In this document: positions 1 through 7,695 of the stretch, in pieces
Numbering within the stretch: the stretch's first letter is position 1
How the letters are laid out: each line of letters begins with the position of its first letter
Source of the DNA: Heliomicrobium modesticaldum Ice1
GTDB lineage: Bacteria; Bacillota; Desulfitobacteriia; Heliobacteriales; Heliobacteriaceae
DNA: 64,000 nt
NCBI RefSeq assembly: GCF_000019165.1
Contig: NC_010337.2
Span: 1-64,000, forward strand
Reading direction: 5' to 3'
Position numbers and translations under genes: made by a program
The notes under the pieces: model-generated
The model's database searches: none
What the model was told of the DNA's origin: nothing
Seen by the model: the letters and a program-made list of their open reading frames with translations, nothing else

Positions 1-514
1 TCCAAGATGGGCTGGGTGCACGAAACCCCCCGTTCAGCCCCGACCGCTGCGCCTTATCCGGTAACTATCGTTTGAGTCCAAACCCGGTAAGACACGACTT
101 ATCGCCACTGGCAGCAGCCACTGGTAACAGGATTAGCAGAGCGAGGTATGTAGGCGGTGCTACAGAGTTCTTGAAGTGGTGGCCTAACTACGGCTACACT
201 AGAAGAACAGTATTTGGTATCTGCGCTCTGCTGAAGCCAGTTACCTTCGGAAAAAGAGTTGGTAGCTCTTGATCCGGCAAACAAACCACCGCTGGTAGCG
301 GTGGTTTTTTTGTTTGCAAGCAGCAGATTACGCGCAGAAAAAAAGGATCTCAAGAAGATCCTTTGGATCACAAAAAAAAGCCCGCTCATTAGGCGGGTTA
401 AATTCCCGGGTACTGCAGCCGATTCATTAATGCAGGTTAACCTGGCTTATCGAAATGTAAAACGACGGCCAGTAGACCGGCAGATCTGATATCATCGCCA
501 CTGTGGTGGAATTC
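1..514. other. Cloning-vector sequence (ColE1/pMB1 origin plus polylinker), not native
   Basis: Bases 1 to about 360 match the well-known pUC/pBR replication origin. A terminator-like hairpin with an AAAAAAGCCCGC arm follows at about 371-400. The M13 forward primer site GTAAAACGACGGCCAG lies at 457-472, BglII and EcoRV sites at 482-493, a BstXI site (CCACTGTGGTGG) at 498-509 and EcoRI at 509-514. The first ~100 bases carry several single-base indels relative to the origin sequence as I remember it, as expected at a low-quality read end. I infer untrimmed shotgun-library vector at a contig end, not a bacterial plasmid. Confidence 0.96.
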
Positions 515-1477
515 ATCCTCCACAGAAAGGATGACCCGATTGCCGGTGACGCCGGTGCGGATGGTGATCACCTGTCGCGGCGCCATGGCCTCCAGGCCGT
601 TGTTTAACAGATTGAGGATCAACTGGCGGATTTGTTTTTCATCCATCCAGATGTCCGGCACAGGCGCAAGGTCGAACCGGATCTGCTTATTGACGTTGAT
701 GGCTAGGGCCTCCAGAAGGGGCGCCAGTTTCTGCACAACCTCGTTTACGTTATTCCGGGCAAAACAGTCGGCCTTTTTTCGAGATAAGGTCAGATATTCG
801 GTGATGATCTGATTGGCGCGATCCAGTTCGGATATCATCAAGGCAAAGTATTCATCGTCATCACGGTACTGGGCTTTGCGCTGCAAGATCTGAAGGAAAC
901 CGCGCACCGTCTGCAAGGGATTGCGGATCTCATGTCCAAAGGCGCTGGCCAGTTGTCCCACCAGGTTCAGCCGATCCAGCCGCTGCAGTTCCTTCTCCAG
1001 GCGCCGCTGTTCGGTGATATCGTTGGTCACCGTCAGGATGTACTCACGCCCATCCAATTGCATCCGTTCCATCGACATGAGTCCGCTCCGCTCTTCGCCG
1101 GAACGGGTGCGAAAGATGATCTCCATGCTTTTAGCGGCGTCCTTTTTCAGCAGGATGTCGATCACCTTGGATTGGCCAGACCAGATGCCCAATTCCTCCG
1201 CCGTGCGTCCGATGATCTCTTCGCGGCGATAGCCGATGACGCGAAGGAAGCTCTCGTTCACGTGCACATAGCGGAGGCGCTGCAAGTCTTTGAGCGCCAT
1301 GATGCTAGGACTCAGGTCGAAGGCTCTGCCAAGGACCTTCAGGCAATCTTCCTTCCGGCAAGACTTTCGTACCTGCTTGGGAGCGCCCGCGGGCCGCTCT
1401 CCTGCCATAGGGAATGGGGGATGAAAACAGCAGTTCAAGGCCTGATCACATCCGGTTATGAACAGCTCGTCCCGCAT
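515..1477 (-). CDS. PAS-domain sensor histidine kinase, C-terminus lost at the vector junction
   Basis: An N-terminal PAS-like domain (FLRVIGYRREEIIGRTAEE to TVTNDITEQRR) is followed by a HisKA dimerisation helix with the H-box ASAFGHEIRNPLQ, whose His is the predicted phosphorylation site. The start of the ATPase domain follows, with the N-box LILNLLNNGLEAM. The frame enters vector sequence right after VILSVEDE, so the glycine-rich ATP-lid boxes are missing and the last ~24 residues of the open frame are vector-encoded. The ATG at 1477 is preferred because GGGGGG sits 7 nt upstream and a TATAAT -10 box (1535-1540) lies inside the longer frame from 1558. No transmembrane segment is seen, so a cytoplasmic kinase of the sporulation or energy-sensing kind is plausible. 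Its partner regulator is not in the window. Confidence 0.85.
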
Positions 1478-1712
1478 CACCTTACCCCCCAAAAAAACAA
1501 TCAGCTTTTCATGGAAAAATTGGATACCAGCACTATTATAATGCAATTTTTGTTGCATAAGTCTTAATTTTTTGAAAAATCCTTATCGTTCATTTGCGAA
1601 AAGGAGGTTGGCTCTTCCTGTAAGATTATTGGAGCATATGAAAAGCGCCGGTTTTGAAACCAACGCTTCGTTACAAAACATATCCTCCAATAGGCGATTT
1701 TTCGTAAAGGGG

Positions 1713-1737
1713 AAAAATCCCGGCGAAAATCGCCGGG
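1713..1737 (-). terminator. Intrinsic terminator of the 1759-2160 gene
   Basis: A perfect 7-bp stem CCCGGCG/CGCCGGG with an AAAAT loop is followed on the minus strand by a T run (1713-1718). It lies directly downstream of the small gene ending at 1759. Confidence 0.8.
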
Positions 1738-1758
1738 TTGCCTCGCCTTTTGCCCTTC

Positions 1759-2160
1759 TCAACTCGCAGAAAGAAAAGCCTGCTCCGGAGGAGAAACAGT
1801 CAAGGAAGGGATGAACAGTTCATGCCAGCGCATCACGATCCGGTAGTTGCTCTGCCCCCAGAAGACCACCCGCTGGGTATCCGCTTCCACTGTGATCTGC
1901 CAGATGTGACTCACGCCCGTCTTTTCCCATTGCCCGACGATATTTCCTGCTTCGTCATAGGCGACAATGCCTATGCCGTACCGGTCAACCAGGTTGTACA
2001 CCCAGTAGGTATGCAGCCCCCACTGGAGCACAGGGTTGGTAGGACTCGACGCGCCGGTGTCGGGTCCCCAAGCAGCGGCTTCGACCAGGCCATAGGGGAT
2101 CGGCGGATGGCTGACCGAGGGCACAGTCACCACCATAGGAATCGCTTGTTGCTCGTACAT
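1759..2160 (-). CDS. Hypothetical protein, 133 aa, aromatic-rich
   Basis: I do not recognise a family. The ATG at 2160 has an excellent ribosome site (GGAGGTGAT, about 5 nt spacing), so it is preferred over the in-frame start at 2199. The product has no signal peptide or obvious membrane helix. The N-terminal half is rich in Pro and aromatic residues, and the C-terminal half has alternating hydrophobic strands (GIGIVAYDEAGNIVGQWEKTG, ITVEADTQRVVFWGQ) that suggest a beta-sandwich or propeller-like fold. It is a single-gene unit with its own terminator. Function unknown. Confidence 0.7.
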   Translation of the reverse strand: MYEQQAIPMVVTVPSVSHPPIPYGLVEAAAWGPDTGASSPTNPVLQWGLHTYWVYNLVDRYGIGIVAYDEAGNIVGQWEKTGVSHIWQITVEADTQRVVFWGQSNYRIVMRWHELFIPSLTVSPPEQAFLSAS

Positions 2161-2250
2161 GGCATCACCTCCATCAAGATAAAAATAGATTTTCTTCAAA
2201 AATTCTGAAAATTCCTTCTTGTTTTCTTGAAAAAGCGAAAAATTATTTAT

Positions 2251-2943
2251 TCACTCCGCCGTCTCCATCAATCTCTCCACATCGATGATCCGCACCGTCT
2301 CGAGGTGAAAGTCGATCAAGCCTTCGTCGCGCATGCGCGCCATCTCCCTGGACATAGACGGCCGGGACACGTTCAGGAAGTCGGCCAGTTCGTTCCGCTT
2401 CATGGGCAGTCGAAAGGTGGCGGCGCCGGATTTTTTGTGTTGCTCCAAAAAGAAGGTGCTCAACTTCCCACGCATGCTTTTGATGGACAGGTACTCCACT
2501 TTTTTATTCAGCATCATGGCCTTCTCGGAGATGATGCGGAGCATGTTCTGGATGAGCACACGGTGCCAAGCGCAACTGCGCTCACACTGCTCGACCAGTT
2601 TGCGCCGAGGGATGAAGAGCACCTGGCACTCCTCCTGGGCGATGACGGTAGCCGGCCAGACGGCATTGCTGGAAAAGACGACGATCTCGCCAAAAAGGCC
2701 GCCGGGGCGGACCACGGCCATCATCGACCGATGACCTGCCGCCGTTTCCTTGATCACCCGGGCTTCCCCCTTGAGCAAAATGCCGATGCTGTCAAAGGCT
2801 TCGCCCGCAAAAGCGATGGTGTCACTCTTTTTGTACTGATTCATCCTCGGCTCCAGGCATACCAGCATTTCCTTGACCACGGCAGGTTCCAGGCCGTCGA
2901 AAAGCGGGCACGCCGGCAGGAGGCGCTTGCCTTCCCTGTCCAT
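2251..2943 (-). CDS. Crp/Fnr-family transcriptional regulator
   Basis: The 230-aa product has a cyclic-nucleotide-binding-like beta-roll (about residues 12-125, including GILLKGEARVIKE and RPGGLFGEIVVF) joined by a long dimerisation helix to a winged helix. The recognition helix is in RNELADFLNVSRPSMSREMARM, near residues 180-200. The N-terminus lacks the four-Cys cluster of Fnr, so it probably senses something other than oxygen through an Fe-S cluster. It is transcribed away from the ferredoxin gene at 3054, and a perfect palindrome lies between them. Autoregulation plus control of the ferredoxin is the simplest inference. The effector is unknown. Confidence 0.9.
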   Translation of the reverse strand: MDREGKRLLPACPLFDGLEPAVVKEMLVCLEPRMNQYKKSDTIAFAGEAFDSIGILLKGEARVIKETAAGHRSMMAVVRPGGLFGEIVVFSSNAVWPATVIAQEECQVLFIPRRKLVEQCERSCAWHRVLIQNMLRIISEKAMMLNKKVEYLSIKSMRGKLSTFFLEQHKKSGAATFRLPMKRNELADFLNVSRPSMSREMARMRDEGLIDFHLETVRIIDVERLMETAE

Positions 2944-2967
2944 GGGCTCATTCCTTCACCTGTGTTT

Positions 2968-2987
2968 TCGGTAGCCATGGCTACCGA
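2968..2987. promoter_or_regulatory. 20-bp perfect palindrome, candidate operator of the Crp/Fnr regulator
   Basis: The core CGGTAGCCATGGCTACCG (2969-2986) is a perfect palindrome, extended one base each side, in the intergenic region between the regulator and the ferredoxin. A TATTAT/TATAGT -10 region lies at 3004-3012 without a good -35 box. If TATAGT (3007-3012) is the -10, the start point is near 3019 and the palindrome is centred at about -41.5, the class II activator position. Confidence 0.65.
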
Positions 2988-3053
2988 TTTTTTCGTCCAA
3001 TTTTATTATAGTGAACATGCAAAGGCAAACCAATCCGAAGGAGGATAAAAGAT

Positions 3054-3986
3054 ATGAAACGCAAAATCGTCACCATCAACGAGGAAAAATGCAACGGCTG
3101 TGGGCTCTGTATCTCTGCCTGCCATGAAGGCGCCCTGCAGCTGATCAACGGCAAGGCCAAATTGGTCTCCGATGCCTACTGTGACGGCCTCGGCGACTGC
3201 CTCCCCGAGTGTCCCACCGACGCCATCACACTTGTCGAGCGGGATGCGGCACCTTTTGACGAAGCGGCCGTGAAAAAGCGCATAGAAGAACTGAAACACG
3301 GCGCTGCGGCTGCTCCTGCTGTTTATGCTCATGCCGGCACTTCCGCAGCCGCCGCTTCCGCCGCTTCCGCCGCTTCCGCTGCTTCCGCCGCTTCCGCCGC
3401 TTCCGCCGCTCCCGCCGCTCCCGCCGCTCCCGCTGCTTCCGCCACTCCCGCCGCTCCCGCCGCTTCCGCCGCTCCCGCTGCTTCCTTCGGCTGTCCCGGC
3501 ATGAGGGCGCGGGTGTTCGAAAGGTCGTCCAGCGCGGAGAGCACCTCTCCTGGCGCCGCCCCTGTCGCTGCCAGCGCGGGCACCAACGCCGGAATCGGAT
3601 CGGGCGCCGTCGCCGAATCGCAACTCGGCCAGTGGCCCTGCCAGTTGAAGCTCGTCTCCCCGCGGGCGCCTTATTTTGACAACTGCCGCCTGCTCATCGC
3701 CGCCGACTGCACTGCCTTCGCCTACGCCGGGATTCACCAGGACTTTATGAAGAACAAGATCACCCTGATCGGCTGCCCGAAGTTGGATGACATCGACTAC
3801 GCCGAAAAACTGACGGAGATCCTGGCCACCCATGAGATCGAGAGTCTGACGGTGCTTCGGATGGAAGTCCCTTGCTGCGGCGGAATCGTCAATGCCGTGA
3901 AAAAAGCCCTTGCCGCCAGCGGCAAGATCATCCCCTGGCAGATTGTCATCATCGGCACCGACGGCCGCCTCGTCCAAGGGGTGTAA
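3054..3986 (+). CDS. Two-cluster ferredoxin-type iron-sulfur protein with Ala/Ser/Pro linker
   Basis: Residues 1-65 form a 2[4Fe-4S]-type module: CNGCGLCISAC then CDGLGDCLPECP, the cluster ligands. Residues ~85-145 are a low-complexity linker built from Ala-Ala-Ser and Ala-Ala-Pro triplets. A C-terminal domain (~145-310) starts with a CPGM motif and has further cysteines (LIAADC, LIGCPK, VPCCGG), suggesting another metal or cluster site. The ribosome site is AAGGAGG about 9 nt before the ATG. Proteins of this kind are common in anaerobic Firmicutes as electron carriers of unassigned partner. The divergent Crp/Fnr gene and palindrome suggest regulated expression. Confidence 0.88.
   Translation: MKRKIVTINEEKCNGCGLCISACHEGALQLINGKAKLVSDAYCDGLGDCLPECPTDAITLVERDAAPFDEAAVKKRIEELKHGAAAAPAVYAHAGTSAAAASAASAASAASAASAASAAPAAPAAPAASATPAAPAASAAPAASFGCPGMRARVFERSSSAESTSPGAAPVAASAGTNAGIGSGAVAESQLGQWPCQLKLVSPRAPYFDNCRLLIAADCTAFAYAGIHQDFMKNKITLIGCPKLDDIDYAEKLTEILATHEIESLTVLRMEVPCCGGIVNAVKKALAASGKIIPWQIVIIGTDGRLVQGV
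3350..3483 (+). repeat. Degenerate 9-bp tandem repeat coding Ala-Ala-Ser/Pro
   Basis: Tandem units of GCCGCTTCC and GCCGCTCCC, about fourteen in all, in frame inside the ferredoxin gene. The repeat also opens long false Gly/Ser- and Ala/Glu-rich frames on the other strand. Confidence 0.95.
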
Positions 3987-4054
3987 AGAAACCAGTTCCT
4001 GTCAGCCATCGAGCCCGTCATCGGCAACGTCTGCCATTAAAAAGCGCTAAACTG

Positions 4055-4106
4055 AGCGACATGGTAGAGCCAATCACAACTGGCCGCTCTATCATGTCGC
4101 TTTTTC
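4055..4106 (+). terminator. Terminator after the ferredoxin gene
   Basis: A 16-bp stem (4055-4070 with 4086-4101, one G-T pair) has arms beginning AGCGACATG and ending CATGTCGCT. It is followed by TTTTTC on the plus strand. It separates the convergent ferredoxin and zinc-ribbon genes. Confidence 0.88.
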
Positions 4107-4111
4107 ATTTC

Positions 4112-4366
4112 TCATTCGCCCGGTTTCATCAACGTGTACAGACAGGCGGAGCAACGATAGACACTGAATCGGAAGCCTACGTTCACAACACGACGAAAAC
4201 CGTCATATCCGCAATCAGGGCATTTCAATCCCGGCTCATCCTCTTCACCATCAGTCGGGCGATTCCATTCCCAACCGACGATGTTGCACTGAGAGCATTG
4301 ACAATAATCGCCGCGGCTTCGATAGGTCCTGCTCCCGCAACTTGGACAAGTAACCTTATATGCCAA
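4112..4366 (-). CDS. Small double zinc-ribbon protein, 84 aa
   Basis: Four CxxC pairs are visible (CPSCGS, CQCSQC, CPDCGYDG, CSAC), enough for two zinc ribbons in 84 residues. The protein is acidic in the middle (DGEEDEPG) and otherwise cytoplasmic in character. The minus strand has AGGGGGGAGGG just before the ATG. Zinc ribbons of this size often serve as nucleic-acid or protein adaptors, and nothing in the neighbourhood identifies the partner. Function unassigned. Confidence 0.75.
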   Translation of the reverse strand: MAYKVTCPSCGSRTYRSRGDYCQCSQCNIVGWEWNRPTDGEEDEPGLKCPDCGYDGFRRVVNVGFRFSVYRCSACLYTLMKPGE

Positions 4367-4428
4367 TGGTCCCTCCCCCCTGAAACGATGGTATTGATGG
4401 CAAACAGCCGCTAAAGCTTATTTAATCC

Positions 4429-5628
4429 TCAACGGTATTCACCGCCGATGACCATGGCAGCCATGCGGTTTTTCAGCTCCTGCTCCAACCGGGCCAGTTC
4501 CGCCTCAGCTTCCCGACGTCTGACGCGGCCCTCTTGCTGTATTTTCAAGGTCTCTTCCAGCGTATTCATTAGGTTTTCCTGGGTCTTTTTCAACGTTGCC
4601 ATATCGACGATGGCCCTTTCATTTTCCCGAGCAACACCGATCGTATTGGTCTTGAGCATCTCCGAGTTGCGCAGGAGCAGTTCATTGGTGGTGTCCGCGA
4701 CCTGTCGCTGCATGGCCAGAGCCGCCTGTTGGCGTTGCAGCGTTAAGGCGAGCACGATCTGGTTTTTCCAGAGCGGGATCGTCGTCAAGATGGACGATTG
4801 AATCTTTTCCACCAACACATGGTCGTTGTTCTGAATCAGGCGGATCTGCGGTGCTGTCTGCAAGGTGACGGTGCGGCTGATCAACAGGTCGTGGACCTTC
4901 TTTTCCAGCCGATCGACAAATTGGAGGTGATCATTCAGCTCCTGCACAAGGGCTGTGTCATTGGTGGCGGCAGCTCGTTGCTGCAGTTGAGGAATGGTCT
5001 GGTTGCGTAGCTCCTCCAGTTTATGCTGGGCGGCAGCGATGTAGACGTTCAGTTCGTTGAAGTACTCCCGATTTTTGTGGAACAAGGTTTCAAGCAAGGT
5101 GATATCGCGCAGGAGTTGAAGGCGTGCTTTATCCAATTGGAGGCTGATCTGGTCGATCTCGCTGCCCAAGGTCTGGTAGCGGGCCAAGACCTTCTCGGCA
5201 GAACGCTTGGCCGAACTGAAGAACTTATTGAAGAAGCTGTCTTTCGATTCCAACAGGTCATCGGGATTGGCTTCCTTGAGTTTTTGCATCAAGTTGCCGA
5301 GAACCTCCCCGACGGTGCCGGAATCCTTGGCCCGCACATGATCGAGAATGTTGTCGGCAAAACGAGAAAGCTCCGACTGTACGGGCAAGCCGTATTGCAG
5401 CAAGGTTTGGGGGTTTTTCACATCGATTTGCTTGGCTAGGGCCAACGCTTTTTGCTGCTGATCGGCGGGCAGGGCGGCGAGGGTTACTGCCGGCTCGGGT
5501 CGGCTTTCCGCTAAAGAAGGCGCGGCGGGCGACTGGGGCGACACCACCGGGGTAGGTGTTACGGGCGCCTGGATGCGGTCGAAGGGGCCGGGAATGTCAA
5601 AAGGATCCGTCTGATTCGCTGTGGTCAT
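4429..5628 (-). CDS. telA: TelA family protein (toxic anion resistance family)
   Basis: This 399-aa, mainly alpha-helical coiled-coil protein has the hallmarks of the TelA family: QQQKALALAKQID near the start, long central helices (FNELNVYIAAAQHKLEEL) and the conserved LTLQRQQAALAMQRQVADTTNELLLRNSEMLK block near residue 300. It has a Pro-rich N-terminus and is soluble. Its start overlaps the upstream xpaC stop by 4 nt (ATGA), so the two are translationally coupled. Family members are linked to tellurite and cell-envelope stress tolerance, but the biochemical function is not settled. Confidence 0.9.
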   Translation of the reverse strand: MTTANQTDPFDIPGPFDRIQAPVTPTPVVSPQSPAAPSLAESRPEPAVTLAALPADQQQKALALAKQIDVKNPQTLLQYGLPVQSELSRFADNILDHVRAKDSGTVGEVLGNLMQKLKEANPDDLLESKDSFFNKFFSSAKRSAEKVLARYQTLGSEIDQISLQLDKARLQLLRDITLLETLFHKNREYFNELNVYIAAAQHKLEELRNQTIPQLQQRAAATNDTALVQELNDHLQFVDRLEKKVHDLLISRTVTLQTAPQIRLIQNNDHVLVEKIQSSILTTIPLWKNQIVLALTLQRQQAALAMQRQVADTTNELLLRNSEMLKTNTIGVARENERAIVDMATLKKTQENLMNTLEETLKIQQEGRVRRREAEAELARLEQELKNRMAAMVIGGEYR

Positions 5629-6254
5629 TTTTTCTCTCCTTTCGAATCAAGGGTCTGCTTTAACACATTGACTTCCACCTCAAGCTCCAGCAGATCTTTG
5701 GCCAGGAGTTTGTTCAACTGTTCCTCATAGGCGTGAATAAGGTCTTGCAATCCCGCATGGGTCTTTTCCAGGGCGTTGCGAATCTCATCATTGGAAATAG
5801 GTTGGCTGGACAGGAGCGAGTACTTATCCAAGATGGTGACGGTGGCGTCAAGATAATGGTTGAAAAAAGACTGCACTTTGCTGATCTGTCGGAGGTCTTT
5901 CTCGGTGATGTCAAGGATCTGTTCGGCGATTTTATAGAGGCGTGTCACTTTGAGCCAGATGGAGAGGGAACGGACTTTGAAACGATAGCGCCCGATGACT
6001 TTCCATTTGCGACGGGCTTCCTTATGGGTTTTTTCCAGGTAATGAGGATCTGTGCCATCGATCAGTGAATGCCGGGCAGGCGGTAAAGCAAAACGACGCT
6101 GAATTCCTTTCGAAGTCACGAAATAGGCCACACCGCCGAGGACCAGTGCCGGTACGATTTCAATTCCACCCAACAGATAGGTCACCAGAAAGGTCGTGAC
6201 CGCAATCGAACCGGAGAAAAAGATGCGCAACCCGGAAATCACGATTTCTTTCAC
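5625..6254 (-). CDS. xpaC: XpaC-like 5-bromo-4-chloroindolyl phosphate hydrolysis family membrane protein
   Basis: The 209-aa product has two N-terminal membrane helices (about residues 8-50, IFFSGSIAVTTFLVTYLLGG and IVPALVLGGVAYFVTS) followed by a helical cytoplasmic region. The start is GTG at 6254 behind GGAGGTGAG. The gene order xpaC-telA with a 4-nt overlap is the usual arrangement in Firmicutes and supports both calls. The family name comes from an indirect phosphatase phenotype, and the likely role is in a TelA-containing envelope-stress unit. Confidence 0.85.
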   Translation of the reverse strand: MKEIVISGLRIFFSGSIAVTTFLVTYLLGGIEIVPALVLGGVAYFVTSKGIQRRFALPPARHSLIDGTDPHYLEKTHKEARRKWKVIGRYRFKVRSLSIWLKVTRLYKIAEQILDITEKDLRQISKVQSFFNHYLDATVTILDKYSLLSSQPISNDEIRNALEKTHAGLQDLIHAYEEQLNKLLAKDLLELEVEVNVLKQTLDSKGEKK

Positions 6255-6475
6255 GAACTCACCTCCGAAGACTGGCTGAGTCGTTGCTTTCTTCGACGAT
6301 ATCTATTATATCGTATCAGAAACCGCGCGTCTTTCATTCAAAAAAACGGATCGACAAAGCAGGGGTTGACCTGACGACCTCTCGGGCTCAGGCGCAACCC
6401 CTGCTTTTCTCCACGATTTGTTATTGGAAAGGGTGGCATGCGACCGCTATAATCGTCACAAAAGGAGGATTCCCG

Positions 6476-7291
6476 ATGGTTGAAATCAATGATCGCCCAG
6501 TGAATGACCGTCAGCATAACCGCCTACATCATCACGGAAATGATCGTCTACATCACCAGAGCATCGAGGACTTTGTAGGGGAACTGACCGCCTTCGCGTC
6601 ACCCCAAGTCTTCAATCCCTGGCGGGATTATCATCCCGATACCGATATCAGCCCTGACGCACCGGAGATCCGCAGGGTGCACCTGAAACAATACCTCCGG
6701 CTCCGCAAAGAGGCGAAGTTTCTCTTTGTCGCCGAAGCAGCGGGCTATCAGGGCGGCCATTTCTCCGGCGTGGCCCTCACATCGGAGCGGATGCTGCTGG
6801 GAAACCACACCGATATATCGCCGGCTATGATCCTCGGCGGTCACATGGCCGGACGGACAAGCAGCCCCGCCTCCCCCCACTTGAAGCCGGCCCAGCGTGC
6901 ATCGGGCTTCGCCGAACCGACGGCAACGGTGGTATGGAAGGAGATTCTACATAACGGCCTCTCTCCTTTTGAGGTGATCCTGTGGAACATCTTCCCCTTT
7001 CACCCGTATAACGCGAAAAAGGGACTGCTCAGCAACCGCACGCCCACAAAGAAAGAACTGGCGGTGGGGGCAACCTTTTTGGGGAAACTGCTGACTGTAG
7101 CGCCCGGGGCGGAGGATCTGCTCGTGATCGCCATCGGCGGACATGCAGCGGAGACGCTGGCGAAGATGGGGGTCCCTCACCGCCATGTGCCGCACCCGTC
7201 GAATGGGGGGACACCGGGGTTTCGGAGGGGGATGAGGGGAATACTGCAACTGGAAGGCTTAAAAAGCCAGCTTAGGCGATCTTTTCCATGA
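6476..7291 (+). CDS. Uracil-DNA glycosylase superfamily protein
   Basis: AAAGGAGG lies 7 nt before the ATG at 6476, so the longer frame from 6284 is not used. The 271-aa product starts with a His-rich stretch (residues 11-26). It then shows glycosylase-fold motifs: FLFVAEAAGYQGGHFSGVAL (active-site loop region), a central VILWNIFPFHPYN strand, and LLVIAIGGHAAETL followed by HPS near the C-terminus. This pattern fits the uracil-DNA glycosylase superfamily involved in base-excision repair. The exact subfamily and substrate cannot be fixed by eye. It appears to be a single-gene unit. Confidence 0.8.
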   Translation: MVEINDRPVNDRQHNRLHHHGNDRLHHQSIEDFVGELTAFASPQVFNPWRDYHPDTDISPDAPEIRRVHLKQYLRLRKEAKFLFVAEAAGYQGGHFSGVALTSERMLLGNHTDISPAMILGGHMAGRTSSPASPHLKPAQRASGFAEPTATVVWKEILHNGLSPFEVILWNIFPFHPYNAKKGLLSNRTPTKKELAVGATFLGKLLTVAPGAEDLLVIAIGGHAAETLAKMGVPHRHVPHPSNGGTPGFRRGMRGILQLEGLKSQLRRSFP

Positions 7292-7363
7292 AAGCAACCA
7301 ATTCATCAGGGTAATAATGTGATTCCCGAACCTCTGCAAAAGCGTTTCGGGTGACGAGTCACG

Positions 7364-7555
7364 TCACTTAACCCGACGTAAAGTCTCTTCCTGTTCAATC
7401 GACCGACGGCAAAGAGCATCGAGGATAATCTGATGCTTCTGTTGACCCTCGTTCAGTTTCGAAACCATGCCTTTAATGAAATTGATATCTTCAGCGGTTC
7501 GTCGATGTGCAAGAAAGGTACAGGCCAGACCCAAAAAGGAAAACCGCCAGCCCAG
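7364..7555 (-). CDS. Possible 63-aa single-span membrane protein with coiled coil
   Basis: The frame reads LGWRFSFLGLACTFLAHRR followed by a charged helix (KGMVSKLNEGQQKHQ) and ends at 7364. It lies just downstream of the broken DUF4405-like gene. No ATG, GTG or TTG begins the conserved-looking part; CTG at 7555 or an internal TTG would have to serve. It may be a real small gene or the tail of a decayed one. The remainder of 7292-7363 holds only a weak hairpin (CCCGAA/TTTCGGG). Confidence 0.35.
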   Translation of the reverse strand: MGWRFSFLGLACTFLAHRRTAEDINFIKGMVSKLNEGQQKHQIILDALCRRSIEQEETLRRVK

Positions 7556-7695
7556 CGCTGACGGTTCTCTCTCACTTGTCTCATTATCGAAAAAGCTGCT
7601 TCAGTTCTGCCTTCAAGAGCTTCAGATTCAGTACAAAGTGACCCAAGACGAAGGCGACCATCCCAAAACCCAGCCAGATGTGCAGGTCCTTCATG

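Noticed and set aside
1-360. Native plasmid origin
   Set aside because: Joined to primer site and polylinker, at a contig edge, with read-end errors: vector contamination.
3006-3977. Long minus-strand frame opposite the ferredoxin with Gly/Ser repeats
   Set aside because: It is the antisense image of the Ala/Ser repeat and of the Fe-S domains; no ribosome site; the plus-strand product has clear cluster motifs.
6284-6475. N-terminal extension of the glycosylase frame
   Set aside because: AAAGGAGG lies directly before ATG 6476 and the extension has no coding character.
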